A stretch of DNA of 30,285 nt from positions 1-30,285 of the forward strand of contig CANQLO010000023.1 of NCBI GenBank assembly GCA_947624715.1, read 5' to 3'. The position numbers were made by a program, and so were the translations under genes. The notes beneath the pieces were generated by a model. It was given only the letters and a program-made list of their open reading frames with translations, did not search any database and was not told the DNA's origin. Below, piece by piece: positions 15,598 to 23,097 of this stretch (its first letter is position 1; every line of letters starts with the position of its first letter). This stretch comes from an uncultured Clostridia bacterium. Its GTDB lineage: Bacteria; Bacillota_A; Clostridia; TANB77; CAG-508.

Positions 15598-15619
15598 GAG
15601 GGGCTACCCCTCTTTTTTT
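15598..15619 (+). terminator. Strong Rho-independent terminator
   Basis: GAGGGG / CCCCTC with a 3-nt loop, then TTTTTTT. It ends any transcript crossing the non-coding zone, including a possible RNA from it. Confidence 0.9.
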
Positions 15620-15648
15620 AAAAAAGTAAAAATATTTTTAAAAAAGTA

Positions 15649-15677
15649 TTGACTTTACGTGTGCTACGTTATATAAT
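15649..15677 (+). promoter_or_regulatory. Promoter of the second early operon (15705 onward)
   Basis: TTGACT 15649-15654, 17-bp spacer, TATAAT 15672-15677. The spacer holds ACGTGTGCTACGT (ACGT-N5-ACGT), placed like the operator in the first early promoter but with another sequence, so another regulator may act here. Confidence 0.82.
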
Positions 15678-15704
15678 ATATGTAGAGTTAAGGAGGGAAG
15701 GAAA

Positions 15705-15878
15705 ATGGCTAAATTACAAGAGATTAAAGAGCGTAAAAAAGACAATACAACTTATGTAAAAGGTTATAGAATAGCTTTAAAAAAAAGGGGAATAGACACA
15801 ACAGGATTTACAAGAGATGATGAACTTAATGTAAAATATCAAAAAGGAAAGATAACTATAGCTAAAAAAGAGAATTAA
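15705..15878 (+). CDS. Small AbrB/MazE-like protein (57 aa)
   Basis: ATG 15705, with AAGGAGGG about 10 nt upstream. The N-terminal 30 residues are basic. The C-terminal DDELNVKYQKGKITIAKK resembles the swapped-hairpin strand pair of AbrB/MazE-type DNA-binding domains (VxYxxGxIxI). It is the first gene of its operon, so it could bind its own promoter. The domain assignment rests on a short pattern. Confidence 0.6.
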   Translation: MAKLQEIKERKKDNTTYVKGYRIALKKRGIDTTGFTRDDELNVKYQKGKITIAKKEN

Positions 15879-15883
15879 AAAGC

Positions 15884-15918
15884 GATGTAGTGCTTTGATT
15901 GGCGTCGCACACTACATC
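15884..15918 (+). repeat. Intercistronic hairpin
   Basis: GATGTAGTG / CACTACATC, 9-bp stem with 17-nt loop, 5 bp after the stop at 15878. The 15919-16026 stretch after it shows no gene. Confidence 0.6.
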
Positions 15919-16026
15919 ACAATAGCGAATAACTTATTGAAAAGTCATTCTATATTTATTATAGATGAATTTACTCTACTTTTCAAGAGTTATTTGAAAA
16001 ATAATTTTGAAAGGTGGTTTTTTATT

Positions 16027-16275
16027 ATGAAAGAAGAATTAAAAGCAATTTATGACCGTAGAAAAAGTTTTTACAAAAAAGCATTTATTGTTAGGAATGC
16101 AGACGGAACAACACAACTTATCAGTTACTCAACAATAGTGGCTACAATCAAAAATGGAGCATTACATATTAACGGATTTTATTCAGCTACTACACTTCGC
16201 CATATTAAAGAATTTGTTGAACAAATGGGCTTTAAGAATGGTAGTAAAGCAGAACTTGAAAAAATGTATTGCTAA
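16027..16275 (+). CDS. DUF8033-like small protein (82 aa)
   Basis: ATG 16027, with AAAGGTGG about 10 nt upstream; a longer in-frame reading from 15895 has no ribosome site and covers the hairpin. The segment TTQLISYSTIVATIKNGALHINGFYSATTLRHIKEFVEQMGFKNGSKAELEKMY is typical of a family of small proteins in Firmicutes phages and plasmids (to my knowledge DUF8033), with conserved SYxT, YSxTTLRHIKEF and GF motifs. Function unknown. The next gene follows after a hairpin. Confidence 0.65.
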   Translation: MKEELKAIYDRRKSFYKKAFIVRNADGTTQLISYSTIVATIKNGALHINGFYSATTLRHIKEFVEQMGFKNGSKAELEKMYC

Positions 16276-16284
16276 AAGTTAAAG

Positions 16285-16309
16285 GGCTTGTAGTTACAAG
16301 CTACAAGCC
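16285..16309 (+). repeat. Intercistronic hairpin
   Basis: GGCTTGTAG / CTACAAGCC, perfect 9-bp stem, 7-nt loop, 10 bp after the stop. The tail TATTATAAAAA is not a U-run. Confidence 0.65.
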
Positions 16310-16338
16310 TATTATAAAAAAGAAAGGATTGATATTTT

Positions 16339-16872
16339 ATGTTGTTAGAAGAAATAAAACAAAAATGCAAAATCGTTACAAATGAAGAAAAACAAGGCGA
16401 AGAACTTTATTTTGACAGTAAACCTGATTATGAAGTTATAAAGGAATTAAAAAATAATGGCTACAGGTGGCACAATGTAAAAAAATGTTGGTATAGAAAA
16501 TTAGATTATAAAGGAAACAAAGAACATCAAAACTATTTAGGAGTAAAAATTGGCGATATATTCAGTTATTCTTGGGGATATGAGCAAACGAACGTGAATT
16601 ATTTTCAAGTTGTAGCACTAAAAGGAACAAAACAAGTAATCATTAGAGAAATATCATACGAAACAACAGAAACAACAGGGCTTGACAGTTACAAAGTAAA
16701 ACCTTGTAAAGATGTATTTTTGAAAGATAGTCAATTTATTAAAGACAATGAAATTGGAGCAGTAAAACAAGTCAAGGGATTAAAGAATGGAACAATATAC
16801 ATAAATATTGAAAGTTTTGGCTTTTGTAGATTATGGGACGGTCAAGATGATGTAATGACTTGTTATTATTAG
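16339..16872 (+). CDS. Phage/plasmid-type hypothetical protein with WGYxQTN motif (177 aa)
   Basis: ATG 16339 follows AAAGG. Two recognisable pieces: KELKNNGYRWHNVKKCWYRK (residues ~35-55), a short motif found in many mobile-element proteins, and GDIFSYSWGYEQTNVNYFQVVALKGTKQVIIREI (~72-105), a beta-rich segment common in phage and conjugative-plasmid orphans. The C-terminus ends FGFCRLWDGQDDVMTCYY. Family function is unknown. Its presence supports a phage-like or plasmid-like origin of this operon. Confidence 0.65.
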   Translation: MLLEEIKQKCKIVTNEEKQGEELYFDSKPDYEVIKELKNNGYRWHNVKKCWYRKLDYKGNKEHQNYLGVKIGDIFSYSWGYEQTNVNYFQVVALKGTKQVIIREISYETTETTGLDSYKVKPCKDVFLKDSQFIKDNEIGAVKQVKGLKNGTIYINIESFGFCRLWDGQDDVMTCYY

Positions 16873-16892
16873 AATTTAAGGGAGGATAAAAT

Positions 16893-17090
16893 ATGAAACG
16901 TGTAACAAAAAATAATTTATTAAAACTTGTTGAAATGAAGAAAAAATATATTGAAGATGATAGACAAGATAAAGAATTATTAAAAGAAATAAATAATTTT
17001 ATTGATAATGTTATAAACAAAGATAAAAGTTATTATTCAAAATTAAAAAGTTATGATTTTGATAATGAAACTTTAGAATATTTAATGTAA
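16893..17090 (+). CDS. Small hypothetical protein (65 aa)
   Basis: GGGAGG 9 nt before the ATG, 20 bp after the previous stop. A charged helical protein (KKKYIEDDRQDKELLKEI) with no motif I know. Likely two helices. Followed by a hairpin. Confidence 0.6.
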   Translation: MKRVTKNNLLKLVEMKKKYIEDDRQDKELLKEINNFIDNVINKDKSYYSKLKSYDFDNETLEYLM

Positions 17091-17096
17091 AGAATT

Positions 17097-17131
17097 GGAG
17101 GTTATGCAATGTAATTGATTGTATAACTTCC
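17097..17131 (+). repeat. Intercistronic hairpin
   Basis: GGAGGTTAT / ATAACTTCC, 9-bp stem with one G-U pair, 17-nt loop, 6 bp after the stop. The stem traps a GGAGG-like sequence. Confidence 0.6.
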
Positions 17132-17160
17132 TAAAAATAAAAAATTAGGAGGATTTAAAG

Positions 17161-17448
17161 ATGATAAAAAATAAAAATCAATTAAAAATAAGATTAAAGG
17201 AAAATAAGGATAGTTTATTATTTGAAACAATTAGAAACGATGTAAAACCTGAAAGAATAGGAACAAAAAGGAAAGCTAACAAAATACAAACAAATGCTTT
17301 TACATTGCTAACTACTAAAGAAAATGGCGAAGTTGTGGATAGTTGGATTTATTATAACAGCAATATACAAATAAAAGATAATATAATGAGTTATTTTGAT
17401 AATAAAGGAAATCCGTTTATTCAAATTAAAATAATAGAAGTTGCATAA
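17161..17448 (+). CDS. Small hypothetical protein (95 aa)
   Basis: ATTAGGAGG 7 nt before the ATG. A basic N-terminal half and a beta-rich second half (TNAFTLLTTKENGEVVDSWIYYNSNIQIKDNIMSYFDNKGNPFIQIKII). Not recognised beyond being typical of mobile-element early operons. Confidence 0.6.
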   Translation: MIKNKNQLKIRLKENKDSLLFETIRNDVKPERIGTKRKANKIQTNAFTLLTTKENGEVVDSWIYYNSNIQIKDNIMSYFDNKGNPFIQIKIIEVA

Positions 17449-17477
17449 ATAAAAATTAGAAATGGAGGATTAAAAAA

Positions 17478-17729
17478 ATGGATAGAAAAAGAATTGAAAA
17501 TATAATGAATAAATTAAAAGATATTTCAGATGTTTCTTATGATGATGAATTTAATGTTGCAGTTTATATATTTGTAAGATATGGGCTTTTTGAATTTAAT
17601 AACTATATATGTAATGATGAATTAGAAGAAATAAACAAAGTATTAAAACGTCATAGCACGATTTTTGATGAAGATGTAAACGATGAAGTAAGAATGATTT
17701 TAAAAGATGAAGAAGATGAGGAGGATTAA
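17478..17729 (+). CDS. Small acidic hypothetical protein (83 aa)
   Basis: GGAGG 9 nt before the ATG, 29 bp after the previous stop. Helical, with a strongly acidic C-terminus (KDEEDEED). Acidic small proteins of mobile elements sometimes mimic DNA, but no motif supports that here. Confidence 0.6.
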   Translation: MDRKRIENIMNKLKDISDVSYDDEFNVAVYIFVRYGLFEFNNYICNDELEEINKVLKRHSTIFDEDVNDEVRMILKDEEDEED

Positions 17730-17731
17730 AA

Positions 17732-17797
17732 ATGCTTTTTGTAATACTAAAGATTTTAATTGAGATTTTATTTATTATTTATATATGTAATAAATAA
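17732..17797 (+). CDS. Hydrophobic peptide of 21 residues
   Basis: GAGGAGG lies 7 nt before the ATG, overlapping the end of the acidic protein gene, and the frame starts 2 bp after that stop. Nearly the whole peptide is hydrophobic (MLFVILKILIEILFIIYICNK), one membrane helix. It could be a small membrane effector or toxin-like peptide. A real product is plausible because of the ribosome site, but so short a frame can occur by chance. Confidence 0.4.
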   Translation: MLFVILKILIEILFIIYICNK

Positions 17798-17799
17798 TG

Positions 17800-17829
17800 A
17801 ATGTAACACAATGGCTATTTTGTTACATT
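17800..17829 (+). repeat. Hairpin before the short recombinase gene
   Basis: AATGTAACA / TGTTACATT, 9-bp stem, 12-nt loop. The AATGTAACA half occurs again at about 17929. The 17830-17969 stretch holds no other gene. Confidence 0.5.
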
Positions 17830-17969
17830 GATAAAAACTTTTAAAGTCATTGAAAAATAAGCTTTTTGAACTCATTTTGCAGAAACTAAATAATTTGAAT
17901 GTATCATATTGAGTTTTATTGTAACTTTCAATGTAACAAAATAAATAAAATTAAGGAGGATTTTTAATA

Positions 17970-18530
17970 ATGGAAATAGTACAACCTATTCGTGATAAAA
18001 ATAAAATAAACGAAATGAAAATTGAATTAAGAAAAAATGGAACAAGAGATTATTTGTTATTTATAACAGGAATTAACACAGGACTTCGTATATCTGATAT
18101 TATAAAATTAAGAGTTTTAGACATTTTAAATGAAGATAGAACAGTAAAATCGCATATTTGCATAAATGAGCAAAAAACAGGAAAAAGAAAGAGATTTAAA
18201 ATAAATGATACTCTTGCAAGAGAACTCTTAGAATATACAAAAAATATGAAAATGACAGATTATCTATTTACAAGTAGAAAAGGAGAAAATAAGCCTATTA
18301 CACGAGTTCAAGCATATAGATTACTTAATAGTGTAGCCTCAAAAATAGGATTAAAAGATATTGGAACGCACACATTGAGAAAAACGTTCGGTTATCATTT
18401 TTACAAAAAAACAAAAGATGTGGCTATGCTACAAAAGTTATTTAATCATAGTAGCCCGTCAATAACGCTTCGATATTTAGGAATTGAGCAGGATGAAATT
18501 GATGAGGCTTATGATGATTTTGAAATATAG
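17970..18530 (+). CDS. Short tyrosine recombinase without core-binding domain
   Basis: 186 residues, AAGGAGG 10 nt before the ATG. It consists of the catalytic domain only. All six catalytic positions are present: R40 (TGLRISD), K69 (QKTGK), H134 and R137 (HTLRKTF), H160 (NHSS), Y169 (RYLG). The ~100-residue SAM-like N-domain of normal integrases is absent. Proteins of this length occur in Firmicutes phages and plasmids and are thought to resolve multimers or invert DNA. Here it is a second recombinase beside the tRNA-specific integrase and is embedded in the early operon. No inverted site pair is obvious nearby. Confidence 0.88.
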   Translation: MEIVQPIRDKNKINEMKIELRKNGTRDYLLFITGINTGLRISDIIKLRVLDILNEDRTVKSHICINEQKTGKRKRFKINDTLARELLEYTKNMKMTDYLFTSRKGENKPITRVQAYRLLNSVASKIGLKDIGTHTLRKTFGYHFYKKTKDVAMLQKLFNHSSPSITLRYLGIEQDEIDEAYDDFEI

Positions 18531-18545
18531 GAGGATTTAAACGTT

Positions 18546-18722
18546 ATGGAAAATAAGGAATTTAAAATTGGTAGACCTGCATATCAACCAGACGAGCAAC
18601 TTTTAAAAGAATTATATAAAAGAATTGAAAATAAAGAACTCAAAAATACTGAAGCTTGGCGAATTGCAGGTTGTGGCAAAACAAAATGGTACGAAATAAA
18701 GAAAAAATTGGAGGTAAGATGA
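18546..18722 (+). CDS. Small helix-turn-helix protein (58 aa)
   Basis: GGAGG 9 nt before the ATG, 15 bp after the recombinase stop. The sequence IGRPAYQPDEQLLKELYKRIENKELKNTEAWRIAGCGKTKWYEIKKKLE resembles the C-terminal helix-turn-helix of serine resolvases (GRP..., then the two-helix unit), without a catalytic domain. It may be an accessory DNA-binding factor for the recombinase. Its end overlaps the ribosome site of the next gene. Confidence 0.65.
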   Translation: MENKEFKIGRPAYQPDEQLLKELYKRIENKELKNTEAWRIAGCGKTKWYEIKKKLEVR

Positions 18723-18723
18723 T

Positions 18724-18978
18724 ATGTTTGAATATAAAAAAATAAAAAATTTATTGGAGAAATTTAAAGGATTTAATGTTTGCATAAGAATTAGTGGAAT
18801 AATTGATACATCAATTATTTTAGAACGACCTCGAATCGAATATAATAAAACTAACATAACATTTTTTACAGATGAACAATTTTTAGTATTTAACTTAAAT
18901 GAATTTAGTGATATAAAAGTAACAGAAAGTCAAATAAAATTAGCAACAGATGATTTAAAATGTTTCATTGAAATTTAA
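18724..18978 (+). CDS. Hypothetical protein (84 aa), first of a paralogous pair
   Basis: TTGGAGG 9 nt before the ATG. It aligns over its length with the following gene product: helix with KKxKxLLxxF, a strand I-I-SGIIDT/FGVINT, then I-L-PRIEYNKTNITFF against AKILINKHKLIIA, and the same ending FxxEI. Mostly beta-strand after the first helix. Function unknown. Confidence 0.65.
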   Translation: MFEYKKIKNLLEKFKGFNVCIRISGIIDTSIILERPRIEYNKTNITFFTDEQFLVFNLNEFSDIKVTESQIKLATDDLKCFIEI

Positions 18979-18992
18979 AGGAGAAATAAAAA

Positions 18993-19259
18993 ATGTTAGA
19001 TATAAATTATTTAAAATTAAAAAAGCAATTATTAAAAAATTTTGATAATCAAAAGATATATATAGAAATTTTTGGAGTTATAAATACAAGATATAGTATT
19101 GAAAATGCTAAAATTTTAATAAATAAGCACAAACTAATCATTGCAAATGAAGAAACTGATTGTATTTTGCTTCTGGACTATGTAAAAAAAGTAAAAATCG
19201 ATGAGGGTGTAACAATCACATTATTTTCAAAAGATGAAAAATTTGTTTTAGAAATTTAA
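18993..19259 (+). CDS. Hypothetical protein (88 aa), second of a paralogous pair
   Basis: AAGGAG 9 nt before the ATG, 14 bp after the stop of its paralogue. It shares the helix-then-beta pattern and the terminal FVLEI with the preceding product (FIEI). The two are divergent, so the duplication is not recent. They close the early operon, which ends at a bidirectional terminator. Confidence 0.65.
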   Translation: MLDINYLKLKKQLLKNFDNQKIYIEIFGVINTRYSIENAKILINKHKLIIANEETDCILLLDYVKKVKIDEGVTITLFSKDEKFVLEI

Positions 19260-19268
19260 AAAAAAGAA

Positions 19269-19310
19269 AACTAATACTAATTATTTTGATAGTATTAGTT
19301 CTCTTTTTTT
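19269..19310. terminator. Bidirectional terminator between convergent genes
   Basis: AACTAATACTA / TAGTATTAGTT, 11-bp stem, 10-nt loop, with CTCTTTTTTT on the plus strand and TTCTTTTTTTT on the minus strand. The stop codon of the minus-strand XRE gene (19295-19297) lies in the stem. Confidence 0.9.
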
Positions 19311-19564
19311 AATTTATTTATAAAATCTTTTAGCATCTCCTCCATAGGTACATTAAAAATACTACATAAAGCATAAAACTCATATTCTTTGACAACTCTT
19401 TTTCCAACCTCAATATTTTGTAAAGATGATTTTGGTATGTCTATCCCCATTAACATTAACTCATTTGAAAGTTGGGATAAAGATAAATTTTTTGATTCTC
19501 TATATTTGCGAAGTGTATTTCCAATTACATTTAATCTATCATCATATTTTATAAATTTATTCAA
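19295..19564 (-). CDS. Small XRE regulator next to the membrane-gene cassette
   Basis: 89 residues, starting at TTG 19564 behind GAGGAAT with about 9-nt spacing. The whole protein is one XRE helix-turn-helix (IGNTLRKYRESKNLSLSQLSNELMLMGIDIPKSSLQNIEVGKRVVKEYEFYALCSIFNVPMEEML in outline). It is transcribed away from the membrane genes, with an imperfect palindrome at 19621-19639 in the shared upstream region. I infer it represses that cassette and perhaps itself. Confidence 0.8.
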   Translation of the reverse strand: MNKFIKYDDRLNVIGNTLRKYRESKNLSLSQLSNELMLMGIDIPKSSLQNIEVGKRVVKEYEFYALCSIFNVPMEEMLKDFINKLKKEN

Positions 19565-19592
19565 AATATTATTCCTCTATTCCTAATTTTTA

Positions 19593-19640
19593 TTGATTTT
19601 ATAATATAATTATGATAAAATCGTCTTACAGGTAAATCGA
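19593..19640 (+). promoter_or_regulatory. Promoter of the membrane-gene cassette with candidate operator
   Basis: TTGATT 19593-19598, 17-bp spacer, TAAAAT 19616-19621. Directly after the -10 box comes TCGTCTTAC-AG-GTAAATCGA, where 7 of 9 positions are palindromic, a fitting site for the XRE protein. Confidence 0.55.
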
Positions 19641-19700
19641 CATATAAATTTAAAAATTAAGAAATTATTTTTTTATAACTAAGGGGAGGGATGATTATTA

Positions 19701-19847
19701 ATGATACAAAAAATGACACAAAATAATGAAAAGAAAAAGAAAAAGAGTTCAAATCATATTGGTTTAAATATACTTGTTATAGTCGGAGTAATAATTTTTC
19801 TAGTAGTATTATCAGCTATAGTATTTTCAGTTGTTATGACTAGATAA
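19701..19847 (+). CDS. Small membrane protein (48 aa), first in the membrane cassette
   Basis: AAGGGGAGGG ends 10 nt before the ATG. The N-terminal 20 residues are polar and basic (KKKKKSSNHIG), then one hydrophobic helix LNILVIVGVIIFLVVLSAIVFSVV. Basic residues before the helix suggest the N-terminus is inside. Function unknown. Confidence 0.6.
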   Translation: MIQKMTQNNEKKKKKSSNHIGLNILVIVGVIIFLVVLSAIVFSVVMTR

Positions 19848-19884
19848 TTTTAAAATATAATTAAAAGATTGGAGGTATAAACTT

Positions 19885-20634
19885 TTGGAAATATTGGGAA
19901 TATTAGTATTTATCATTGTTGTATTTTTCTTATCTGCATTAATTATTATTCCTATTAATCTTTCATCCACATATAAAAATAACCGAAAGAAAAATGAAGA
20001 ATTAAATGAATATAAAGAATTTTTAACAGATAATAAAATGATGAACTGTCAGCATATATCATTTAAAAATATTGTTAGAATGGATATAGATTCAAAAAGT
20101 AAGCAATTAGGAATATATAGTTACTATAATAATGTAACAGTTGTTTTATATTTTAATGAAATATTAGATTTTGAAATCTTTGAAAATGGTAATAGTGTTG
20201 TTTCAAGTAGAACAGGAAGTACAGTCGCAGGAGGTTTAATATTTGGAGGATTAGGAGCAATAGCAGGTGCAAGTGGTTCTAGAACAATAAATGAAAATGT
20301 TTCTACACTAGAATTAAAAATATATACTAACAACATAGATGATAGTGTATTTACTTTAGATTTTTTAGAAAAAAGTATTTCAAAAGCTAGTAATGAGTAT
20401 GAAGAAATCAGAGAAGTTATTAATAAGATGATTAGTTTTTTAAAAATTGCAAGAGAAGATAATAGACAAAAAGAAAGAAAAGATAATAAAAAAGTAGTTG
20501 TTGAAAATATTGATAATATAAAATCAAAAGATAGTATAAACAGTTTAAAAGAGTTAGCAGAGTTGAAAGAAAAAGGAATAATCACAGAAGCAGAATTTAA
20601 AGAAAGTAAAAGGAAAATATTGAATAAATTATAA
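19885..20634 (+). CDS. Membrane protein with glycine-zipper and C-terminal SHOCT domain
   Basis: 249 residues from a TTG start behind GGAGG (8-nt spacing). Residues 4-26 are a membrane helix. A PH-like beta region lies at ~50-105 (ISFKNIVRMDIDSKSKQLGIYSYYNNVTVVLYFNEILDFEIFENG in outline), followed by a Gly-rich stretch TVAGGLIFGGLGAIAGASG that may insert in a membrane or be a flexible turn. The last ~32 residues, SINSLKELAELKEKGIITEAEFKESKRKIL, are a SHOCT domain, a short oligomerisation/anchor module. Proteins of this plan occur in mobile elements and near defence genes, with no firm function. Confidence 0.75.
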   Translation: MEILGILVFIIVVFFLSALIIIPINLSSTYKNNRKKNEELNEYKEFLTDNKMMNCQHISFKNIVRMDIDSKSKQLGIYSYYNNVTVVLYFNEILDFEIFENGNSVVSSRTGSTVAGGLIFGGLGAIAGASGSRTINENVSTLELKIYTNNIDDSVFTLDFLEKSISKASNEYEEIREVINKMISFLKIAREDNRQKERKDNKKVVVENIDNIKSKDSINSLKELAELKEKGIITEAEFKESKRKILNKL

Positions 20635-20677
20635 ATTTTAAAAAATAAAAATTTTAATTTTTCAAGGAGATGAAGAA

Positions 20678-21778
20678 ATGGAAGAAAACAACATTATTAT
20701 TTGTTCTAATTGTTATGAGGAAAACGTTTATGGAGCTAAAACTTGCCAAAAATGTGGAGCAAAAATATATTATAATGATGAAAATGAAATAAAAGACGTT
20801 ACAGAAAATGAAAAAACAAAATATATATTTTCTAAAAATTTAAAAAAGAAAATTATTTGCACAATAATTATTATAATATTAGTAATACCAATTGTGGTGT
20901 TTTCATCTTATTTTATTAAAGAACAACAAAGAATAGAAAAGTATAATAATGATTTATCTACTTGTTACAATCTAATAAAAGATAAATCCGATTGGAATAA
21001 ATTTCAATCAATACTAAAAGAGCATACAAAGGAAAAAGAATTCTCATCAGAAGCATATAAACAATTATATCAAGCAATAGATGAAAGAATTGAAAATTTA
21101 AAAAATGGTAATATTGATGAAGATTTGATAACTATGCTAGAAGATATAAAAGAAAAAGAAGCAAGTAATAAAGAAATTGTAAAAAAATATTTGAAAGCTA
21201 ATTCATATTCAAATATAATTCAATGCAATAAATATATAGAAGAACAAAAATTTAAAGAAGCATACGATTTATTAGAAACAATAATAAAAGATAATGACGG
21301 TAAAAATCAAGATATAGTTGATATTGCAACAAATAAGCAAAATGAAATTAAAGATAAAACCTTTGAACAAATTGTCGAACAAGCTCAAGAAAAAATGAAT
21401 GCACAAGATTATTCATCTGCTAAAACATTATTAGAAAAATATAAAGATTTAGGAAATCAAACGATTTTAGATATGTATAATAATGCTACAAATGAAATAA
21501 ATAGAATTGAAATGGAAGAAAAAGCAAAAAGAGAAGCAGAAGAAAAAGCAAGGATAGAAAAAGAAAAACTTGATTTTGAAATTTATTGTTATTTTAATAT
21601 GTTAGCTTGGAAAGAAATAGATACAATAACCGATGAAATTGCTTATTCAAAATGTGCTAAAAAATTTGGCGTAACAGTTGAAAGAGCAAAAGAGGCTTAT
21701 AGAACAGTTGAACCTGTAAGTTATTCATATCAAAGTAAATATCCTGATATATATGAGAAATATGCAAGTCAATATTAA
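20678..21778 (+). CDS. Zinc-ribbon membrane protein with long helical outer region
   Basis: 366 residues, AAGGAG 9 nt before the ATG. N-terminal zinc ribbon: C-x2-C (ICSNC, residues 9-12) and C-x2-C (TCQKCG, 27-30). A membrane helix at ~64-84 (IICTIIIIILVIPIVVFSSYFI). The remainder is a long helical region with repeat-like pieces (YIEEQKFKEAYDLLETIIKD and AQEKMNAQDYSSAKTLLEKYKD), which look like TPR-type helix pairs, then a Lys/Glu coiled coil and a small C-terminal domain with YSKCAKKFGVTVERAKEAY. The ribbon would be inside and the TPR-like part outside. Role unknown; a scaffold is plausible. Confidence 0.72.
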   Translation: MEENNIIICSNCYEENVYGAKTCQKCGAKIYYNDENEIKDVTENEKTKYIFSKNLKKKIICTIIIIILVIPIVVFSSYFIKEQQRIEKYNNDLSTCYNLIKDKSDWNKFQSILKEHTKEKEFSSEAYKQLYQAIDERIENLKNGNIDEDLITMLEDIKEKEASNKEIVKKYLKANSYSNIIQCNKYIEEQKFKEAYDLLETIIKDNDGKNQDIVDIATNKQNEIKDKTFEQIVEQAQEKMNAQDYSSAKTLLEKYKDLGNQTILDMYNNATNEINRIEMEEKAKREAEEKARIEKEKLDFEIYCYFNMLAWKEIDTITDEIAYSKCAKKFGVTVERAKEAYRTVEPVSYSYQSKYPDIYEKYASQY

Positions 21779-21798
21779 AGTTAGGAGATGTAAAAATT

Positions 21799-23093
21799 AT
21801 GGAGAATAAAAAAAATAAGAAGAAGATTCTTATAGTAGTAACTGTTCTTATAGTAATAATTTTGATTAGTACAATTGGAACATTGATATTTTTGAAACAA
21901 AAAAATGATAACATATATGTTGCTTTATATAAAAATGGAACGTTAGTATTTAATAATAAAGATAAATTTGAAGATGATAAAATTACAAAAAAATATGGAA
22001 ATATAAAAGGTTATGATTATGGAGAAGATAATAAGACTATATGGTATGAAGATAGAGATAAGATTAACAAAATTGAAATAAAAAATAAAATATGTCCAAC
22101 TACAACTCGTGGATGGTTTTTTCAGTGTAATAATATATTAGAATTAAATTTACAGAATATTGATACATCAAATGTTACAGATATGTCTAGTATGTTTTGT
22201 GGTATTAAGCAAATAAAAGATATAGATGTTTCAAGTTTTAATACTTCCAAAGTAACAAATATGGAAAATATGTTTTATGGATGTACTAATTTAGAAAAAA
22301 TAGATTTAAGTAATTTTGATACATTAAATGTTACTAATATGAATTGGATGTTTAGTGGTTGTGAAAACTTAAAATCTTTGGATTTAGGTTTTGCTAATTT
22401 TAATACGTCAAATGTAAAAGAAATGAAAGGTATGATTTCGGGATGCAAGAATTTAACATATTTAAATCAAAACTTTGATACAAGAAATGTTGAAGAAATG
22501 TCATCGCTATTTAATGGATGTGAAAAATTAGAAACACTTAACTTGAGCAATTTTGATACATCAAAAGTTACTAATGTACAAGCTATTTTTAAAGATTGTA
22601 AAAACCTAAAAACTTTAAACATAGATGGTTTTGATACTTCAAACTGTTCAAATTTTACCGCAATGTTTCAAGGTTGTACATCTTTAAGTTATATTGCTTT
22701 GGAAAATATCAATACCCAAAATGCAACAACATTTGAATTAATGTTTGATGGATGTAGTTCAATAATTAATTTTAATTTAAAAAACTTTAATACGCAAAAA
22801 GTTACTAATATGAATAGAATGTTTCGACGGATGTCGGTTCTTCTACGTATGCACGTATTAATTTGTCAAATTTTGATACATCGAATTGTAATGATTTTAG
22901 TGAGATGTTTAGAAATAGTAAATTTTTATATATAGATATGAGTTCGTTCAAAACAGATGGCACAAAAAGTTATTATAGTATGTTTAGTGGTTGCAAAAAT
23001 TCATTGACTATTAATATTGGAGATGGATGGAAAATTGATGATAAGTTTAGACTTGATTCAGGACTAATGTTTATTAATGTAAATATAGAGTAA
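21799..23093 (+). pseudogene. BspA-like repeat membrane protein, frameshifted
   Basis: GGAG 11 nt before the ATG. A membrane helix at ~10-31 is followed by about nine BspA/DUF285 repeats of ~24-26 residues with the core NFDTSNVTNMxxMFxGCxxL. The first frame leaves the pattern after MFR near 22825 and ends at 22935 with unrelated residues. The repeat resumes in another frame to 23093. Removing one C at 22825 and one at 22835 restores MFDGC-GSSTYARINLSNFDTSNC and a 431-residue protein. BspA-like proteins are surface LRR-like proteins that bind host or microbial ligands. Either the gene is broken or the two extra bases are sequencing errors. Confidence 0.8.
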
Positions 23094-23097
23094 TGTA

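Noticed and set aside
15895..16026. Longer N-terminus for the 16027 protein from an upstream start
   Set aside because: No ribosome site, and the extension would cover an intercistronic hairpin; AAAGGTGG lies before ATG 16027.
17732..17829. Type I toxin-antitoxin locus (hydrophobic peptide plus hairpin)
   Set aside because: No antisense promoter or RNA antitoxin is visible on the opposite strand; the peptide is kept only as a low-confidence gene.
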